64,000 nucleotides of DNA, taken from positions 1 through 64,000 of the forward strand of contig NZ_JNYD01000003.1 in assembly GCF_000717175.1 (NCBI RefSeq). The letters are read 5' to 3'. Position 1 is the first letter of the stretch. The number at the start of each line of letters is the position of its first letter. The notes below the pieces were generated by a model. It made no database searches and was not told where the DNA came from. It saw only the letters and a list, made by a program, of their open reading frames with translations. A program made the translations under genes and the position numbers. This document shows, piece after piece, positions 60,281 to 64,000 of the stretch. The stretch is from Pseudonocardia autotrophica (GTDB lineage: Bacteria > Actinomycetota > Actinomycetes > Mycobacteriales > Pseudonocardiaceae).

Positions 60281-60864
60281 CCGCCGCGGAACCTCCCTCC
60301 GCGATCCTGCTGATCCGCCACGGGGAGAAGCCCGAGGACGACGGCCGCGGCGAGCGGGGCGTCGAGTCCTCCGGCCGGCCGAACAAGCACTCACTCACCC
60401 CGCGCGGCTGGCAGCGCTCCGGCGCGCTTGCGGTCCTGTTCGGCGACCCCGCACTCATGGCCGAACGCGGTGTGTCGAAGCCGACGCGGCTGTTCAGCCC
60501 GAACTACGGACATCACACTCCGCACCATCGCGCGACTCAGACGCTCGACGGGGTTGCCCACCGCCTCGAGATCAGCCAGGAGTACCCGGCCACCGTCGAC
60601 GAGGGAGCCGACCTCAGCGCGGCCGTGCTCGACGGAGGTCCGGGACCGGTCCTGGTGTGCTGGGAACACCACCGGATCCCTCACATCGCCGCACGTATCC
60701 TGACGGGAACCGGCCAGTCCGTGCCGCGGACATGGCCCGACAACCGTTTCGATGTCATCTGGGTGTTCAGGCGCGATAGCGTCGGCCCCCGGCCTGCCTA
60801 TGTCTTCTCCCAAGTCCCCCAGAGACTGCTCGCCGGCGACCGCCGTGACACCATCTCGTGCTAG
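60277..60864 (+). CDS. histidine phosphatase (phosphoglycerate mutase-like) protein
   Basis: A 195-residue protein. The catalytic RHG motif is ILLIRHGEK near residue 15, with SLTPRGWQRSGALA next; the second His is in VCWEHHRIPHIAARI, as in the family. It removes phosphate from a small molecule or protein through a phosphohistidine. ATG 60277 fits the coupling with the leader ORF; an in-frame ATG at 60238 would give 13 more residues. Confidence 0.8.
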   Translation: MTAAEPPSAILLIRHGEKPEDDGRGERGVESSGRPNKHSLTPRGWQRSGALAVLFGDPALMAERGVSKPTRLFSPNYGHHTPHHRATQTLDGVAHRLEISQEYPATVDEGADLSAAVLDGGPGPVLVCWEHHRIPHIAARILTGTGQSVPRTWPDNRFDVIWVFRRDSVGPRPAYVFSQVPQRLLAGDRRDTISC

Positions 60865-60919
60865 CTACCGGGCCGCCGTCGACCATGCAGGAATTCCGCG
60901 TACGGGCTGAGCCTTCCCG

Positions 60920-61090
60920 CTACCTTCGCGAGTCGTCGAGGTACTGCAGCAGCTCGTGAGCTGCGAGCTCGATGTCCTTGTGGCCCCACTCGCGGCGCGG
61001 TAGTGACAGCTGATGATGCCCATCCGGTGGATGCGCTTGAAGTCACCGAAGACGAAGGCGTAGCGGCGCTTGGTATCGGGGGCGGCGCCG
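60920..61090 (-). pseudogene. frameshifted gene remnant, unknown family
   Basis: Two minus-strand frames each show coding-like sequence: upstream KRRYAFVFGDFKRIHRMGII, then in another frame LSLPRREWGHKDIELAAHEL ending LLQYLDDSRR and a stop at 60920. They read as one decayed protein broken by a frameshift near 61005. No start is seen and the family is not recognised. The rest of 60865-61209 shows nothing else. Confidence 0.4.
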
Positions 61091-61209
61091 TGTGGTCGTC
61101 ACCCGGTCGCGGTATCGACACCCGGCGCCTCGGAGCGGTTCACTCCGACCCGCGCTGACGCCGTCCGGCGTATCAGCCACGGGTCCTTGCCGACGAAGCG
61201 GAGGTCCCC

Positions 61210-61812
61210 ATGGACGAGCGCGTCGAGGACGGCCTCCGCCGGTCGTCGCTCGTGGAGCGCCTGGCACAGAGCCCGGTCGGCGGCTTCCTGCCGTGGATCA
61301 TCTTCTGGGTGGTCGCCGGCAGCCCGAGTACCTGGGAGTACGGCGCGATCGGCGCGGCGCTCGCCGCGATCATCCTGGCGATCCCCTCGACCCGGCACCG
61401 CCGGACCAAGCTGCTCGACGTCGTCACGATCGTGTTCTTCGTCGGGCTCGCGATCGCCGGAGCGGTGCTCGGCGCGCACGACCGCGACGTGCTCGACACC
61501 TACTCGACGACGATCTCCAGCGGCGTGCTCGGACTGGTCGCGTTGGTGTCCCTGGCGTTCGTGCCGTTCACCGAGCAGTACGCCCGGGAGTCCACGCCCG
61601 AGGAGGTGTGGTCGACTCCGCAGTTCACGCACGTGAACCGGGTACTGACGCTCGTCTGGGCGCTGGCCTTCCTCGTCACGGCCCTCCTGGGCTACGTCGC
61701 GGTGCGGCTGCCGTCGACCAGCGACTGGACGAACTGGATCCTGCCGATCGTCGTCCTGGTGGGCGCCTTCAAGATCACCCGCTGGTACCCGGAGCACATG
61801 AGCAGGCGCTGA
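61210..61812 (+). CDS. integral membrane protein, unknown function
   Basis: A 200-residue protein with five hydrophobic segments (from FLPWIIFWVVAG to ILPIVVLVGAFKITRW). ATG 61210 has GGAGG 6 nt upstream. The N-terminus (DERVEDGLRRSSLVERLAQS) is polar and cytoplasmic. No family is recognised, though its pattern resembles several actinobacterial DUFs. A relic of an alcohol dehydrogenase follows. Confidence 0.7.
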   Translation: MDERVEDGLRRSSLVERLAQSPVGGFLPWIIFWVVAGSPSTWEYGAIGAALAAIILAIPSTRHRRTKLLDVVTIVFFVGLAIAGAVLGAHDRDVLDTYSTTISSGVLGLVALVSLAFVPFTEQYARESTPEEVWSTPQFTHVNRVLTLVWALAFLVTALLGYVAVRLPSTSDWTNWILPIVVLVGAFKITRWYPEHMSRR

Positions 61813-61837
61813 CCGGAGCCTGCGGAGCGAACACTCG

Positions 61838-61970
61838 GTGATCGAGGCCGTCGGCACCCAGGAGTCGGCGATGATGCAGGCCATCCGCTCCACCCGTCCC
61901 GGCGGCCACGTCGGCGTCTCCCGGACGCGCTCCGGCAACCGCGGAACGCGGCCGCCGCTTGGCCGATGAC
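61838..61970 (+). pseudogene. relic of a zinc-type alcohol dehydrogenase (MDR family)
   Basis: In frame from 61838, VIEAVGTQESAMMQAIRSTR and PGGHVGV closely match the segment after the Rossmann fold of medium-chain zinc alcohol dehydrogenases. Only about 30 codons resemble the family; the rest is gone and the frame ends at 61970. Confidence 0.6.
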
Positions 61971-62048
61971 GACGCACCGGCTTCCGCCTACCGTGGCCCT
62001 CCCACCTCAGAGCCTCTGTACGACTCTGTACGACGCCGGGGGGTAGCC

Positions 62049-62564
62049 GTGCTGTTCGCTCTGCTGTTCGTCCTCAGCCTGATCGTCGCCGCCGTCCACC
62101 TGCTCCGGGACGCCCGGCCGCGGACGCCGAACCGCATCGCCGAGATCGTCCTGCTGTGGCTCCTGGTCATCGCCGTCGGCGTGGGCGGCGTCCTCGGCTT
62201 CCTCGCGCACACGGTCTACGCCGACCCCACCGCGGCGTCGATCGGCTGGCCCGCCGGCAACCCCTTCCAGACGGAGGTGGCGGTGGCCAACCTCGCCGTC
62301 GGCGTGCTGGGCCTGCTCTGCTACCGGTTCCGTGACCAGTTCTGGCTCGCCACCGTGATCGCCTTCGCCGTGTGGTTCCTCGGCGACGCCGTCGGCCACG
62401 TGCACCAGATCGTCGTCGCGGACAACTGGGCCCCGAACAACGCCGGACCGGCGCTGTACGCCGACATCGCCCTCCCGCTCATCCTCATCACCCTGCTGGT
62501 CGTCGCACGGCGGCCCGCCCGGAGCCGGGGCGCTGCGGCCACTCTGCGGCACGAGGCACCCTGA
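62049..62564 (+). CDS. four-helix membrane protein (DUF6790-like)
   Basis: A 171-residue protein with four to five hydrophobic segments: VLFALLFVLSLIVAAVHLL, IVLLWLLVIAVGVGGVLGFL, then IGWPAGNPFQTEVAVANLAV, WLATVIAFAVWFLGDAVGHV and ALPLILITLLVVA. The phrase IGWPxGNPFQxEVAxANLA is typical of DUF6790-type proteins. GTG 62049 is chosen with GGGGGG 5 nt upstream; TTG 61959 is a longer option. Role unknown. Confidence 0.7.
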   Translation: MLFALLFVLSLIVAAVHLLRDARPRTPNRIAEIVLLWLLVIAVGVGGVLGFLAHTVYADPTAASIGWPAGNPFQTEVAVANLAVGVLGLLCYRFRDQFWLATVIAFAVWFLGDAVGHVHQIVVADNWAPNNAGPALYADIALPLILITLLVVARRPARSRGAAATLRHEAP

Positions 62565-62620
62565 CCCGGTCGGGGAGCGCTGCTTGCGCCGGTGGGCCCC
62601 CCGCGGGCTAGGTTCGCGTC

Positions 62621-63241
62621 GTGAGGCTCCGGCGCCGCCCGCGCGAGGTCGACCTCTACCTCCCGATGGGGCGGATCGAGCACCTGTTCGAGGCTCCGCA
62701 GCTCGACCCGTTCGCGCCCGAGCTCGAGGACTACGACCCGCGACCCGGCCTCGAGCAGATGGTGCGGGCGGTCCAGCGGGCCAAGCGGAAGGCCCCGCTG
62801 AAGGTGACCGTCGGGTTGCCGGCCGACGTCGTCACGCCCGGCCTCGAGGAGCGTGCCCGGGCCGCCCTGTCGCGGGAGTGCCGTCGCCGGATCGCCGCAC
62901 TGAACGACGACGTCGACGGCGTCCGGCGGCTCGGGATCCGCACGCTCCTGTGGGGGCTGCTCGCCGTGCTGTTCATCAACGGGGCGGTCGGCGCCCTGGG
63001 GACCACGGAACCGGGCTCGATCGAGGACGCCCTGTCGACCGGGCTGCAGACGGTCGCCTGGGTGGTCCTGTGGGTCCCGATCAACCTGCTGATCTACGAC
63101 CTCTGGTACTACCGCCGGGACAGGCGCGCCTACCGCAGGCTGCGGGATCTCGCCCTCAGGGTCGTCGCCCAGGGCCCGGGGGAGACCGGCACGGGTTCCG
63201 GTCCGCACGCGAGAGGCGATGAGCCTCGAGATGTCCGGTGA
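62621..63241 (+). CDS. membrane protein with two helices, unknown function
   Basis: A 206-residue protein. The first 105 residues are soluble (VDLYLPMGRIEHLFEAPQLD, then LKVTVGLPADVVTPGLEERA), then two hydrophobic segments (TLLWGLLAVLFINGAVGAL and VAWVVLWVPINLLIYDLWYY) and a basic tail. GTG 62621 is preceded by TAGGTT (62609-62614) and 6 nt, a leaderless promoter. No family recognised. Confidence 0.65.
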   Translation: MRLRRRPREVDLYLPMGRIEHLFEAPQLDPFAPELEDYDPRPGLEQMVRAVQRAKRKAPLKVTVGLPADVVTPGLEERARAALSRECRRRIAALNDDVDGVRRLGIRTLLWGLLAVLFINGAVGALGTTEPGSIEDALSTGLQTVAWVVLWVPINLLIYDLWYYRRDRRAYRRLRDLALRVVAQGPGETGTGSGPHARGDEPRDVR

Positions 63242-63350
63242 TTTTCGCGCTCCTTCTCCCGCAGGTCAGGGCTAGGATCGGAGAGGTCGCGGGCGTCCGC
63301 GTCGTCGCCCCTCCCCGGGCGGCCCCGGTCACGCTCTGACCCATGATCGA

Positions 63351-63382
63351 GAAGGTGTGCCGCGCAGTACCGGCACACCTTC
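63351..63382 (+). terminator. 12-bp stem hairpin upstream of the amine oxidase gene
   Basis: GAAGGTGTGCCG pairs perfectly with 63371-63382 around an 8-nt loop. It lies in the 190-bp gap, after a -10-like TAGGAT (63273-63278), so it could be a terminator of the upstream gene or a structured 5' leader of the oxidase. Confidence 0.6.
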
Positions 63383-63433
63383 CGCGGTCCGCCTCGGCGC
63401 CGTCGTACCACGCCTCAATGACGAGGAGTACCG

Positions 63434-64000
63434 ATGTCAGTCAGCACGCGGCCGGCAACCTCCACGGCGAATCCCCTGGCGCCGCTCGCTCCCGAGGAGA
63501 TCCGACGCACCACGGAGATCCTGCGGGCCGAGCGACAGATCGATCAGGGGCTCCGCTTCGTGACCGTCACGCTCCACGAGCCCCCCAAGCGCGAGGTCCT
63601 CGACCACGGCCGTGGCGACGGCCCGACTCCCGAACGGGCGGCCTTCGTGATCCTGTACGACCGCCGTCACCAGCAGACCGTCGAAGCGGTGGTCTCGCTC
63701 GACCGCGGAGTGGTGGCCTCCTGGGAGGTGATCGACGACGTCCAGCCCAGTGTGATGCTCGAGGAGTTCTTCAGCGCGGAGGAGATCACGCGGTCCGATC
63801 CGCGATGGCAGGAGGCGATGCGCAAGCGCGGGGTGACCGACTTCTCGCTGGCGATGATCGACCCGTGGGCGGCCGGCTACGACATCGACGACCCCACGGG
63901 TCGCCGGCTGCTCCGCCCGTTGACGTTCGTCCGCTCGCGGGAGGACGACAACGGCTACGCGCGGCCGGTCGAGGGGCTGGTCGTGCTGCTCGACATGGAC
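63434..64000 (+). CDS. copper-containing primary-amine oxidase, N-terminal part (partial)
   Basis: The first 189 codons of a copper/TPQ amine oxidase, cut by the right edge. The N2/N3 domains are visible: LAPLAPEEIRRTTEILRAER, RFVTVTLHEPPKREVLDH, then DDVQPSVMLEEFFSAEEITR and FSLAMIDPWAAGYD. The catalytic domain with the TPQ tyrosine is outside the window. The enzyme deaminates primary amines to aldehydes with peroxide and ammonia. ATG 63434 has GAGGAG 6 nt upstream. Confidence 0.9.
   Translation, partial: MSVSTRPATSTANPLAPLAPEEIRRTTEILRAERQIDQGLRFVTVTLHEPPKREVLDHGRGDGPTPERAAFVILYDRRHQQTVEAVVSLDRGVVASWEVIDDVQPSVMLEEFFSAEEITRSDPRWQEAMRKRGVTDFSLAMIDPWAAGYDIDDPTGRRLLRPLTFVRSREDDNGYARPVEGLVVLLDMD

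Noticed and set aside
1..64000. Insertion sequences, prophage, rRNA genes and replication origin
   Set aside because: No transposase or phage structural gene, no rRNA-like sequence and no DnaA-box cluster were recognised in the window.

Overview
The window is high-GC actinobacterial DNA, most likely from the Pseudonocardiaceae (Pseudonocardia-like). I infer this from the very high GC3, the frequent GTG starts, a 13E12/DUF222 gene under an actinobacterial SOS box, a mycothiol-dependent isomerase-family gene, large LuxR-type ATPase regulators, a fused isobutyryl-CoA mutase, and many genes whose -10 box (TANNNT) lies 6-7 nt before the start codon, as in leaderless transcripts. No species can be named from sequence alone.

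Layout. 0-6 kb: 13E12 gene fragment, a DUF3618/holin-like pair, a P450, a uroporphyrinogen-III synthase, an MFS exporter and a VOC protein. 6-12 kb: two large paralogous LuxR-type ATPase regulators, tail to tail, around a flavin monooxygenase relic. 12-18 kb: release factor 3, a sugar-lactone oxidase, small proteins, a pentapeptide-repeat protein and an FMN reductase. 18-29 kb: a choline/glycine-betaine catabolic region (Rieske ferredoxin, dimethylglycine dehydrogenase, Rieske betaine monooxygenase, IclR regulator, betaine aldehyde dehydrogenase, APC permease, GMC choline dehydrogenase), interrupted by a vapBC module and followed by a frameshifted SnoaL-like gene. 29-37 kb: an acyl-CoA synthetase, a BtuF-like protein, a TRAP transporter, a LysR regulator and an MFS transporter. 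37-42 kb: a type II NADH dehydrogenase-like protein and fused IcmF. 42-46.5 kb: a Ser/Thr kinase, an ABC exporter with long extensions, and a 43-residue Lys/His-rich peptide gene. 46.6-54 kb: mycothiol-dependent isomerase family, a TetR/MFS pair, GNAT, PhoD, ROK kinase and a DoxX fusion. 54-58 kb: a split Tm-1-like pair with a SRPBCC protein, YceI and a CAU tRNA. 58-64 kb: an epoxide hydrolase, a histidine phosphatase behind a short leader ORF, gene relics, three membrane proteins and the start of a copper amine oxidase.

How the genes work together. The 18-29 kb region encodes the route choline to betaine aldehyde to betaine to dimethylglycine to sarcosine, with uptake and an IclR-type regulator. 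No dedicated reductase for the Rieske monooxygenase is visible, and the small Rieske ferredoxin may take that role. The peptide / ABC exporter / kinase block is the best candidate for an undescribed system: a tiny cationic peptide with a strong ribosome binding site, then a perfect 14-bp stem hairpin, then a dedicated-looking exporter with an acidic tail, then a kinase. Intergenic spaces also carry several short repeat families and well-formed operators.
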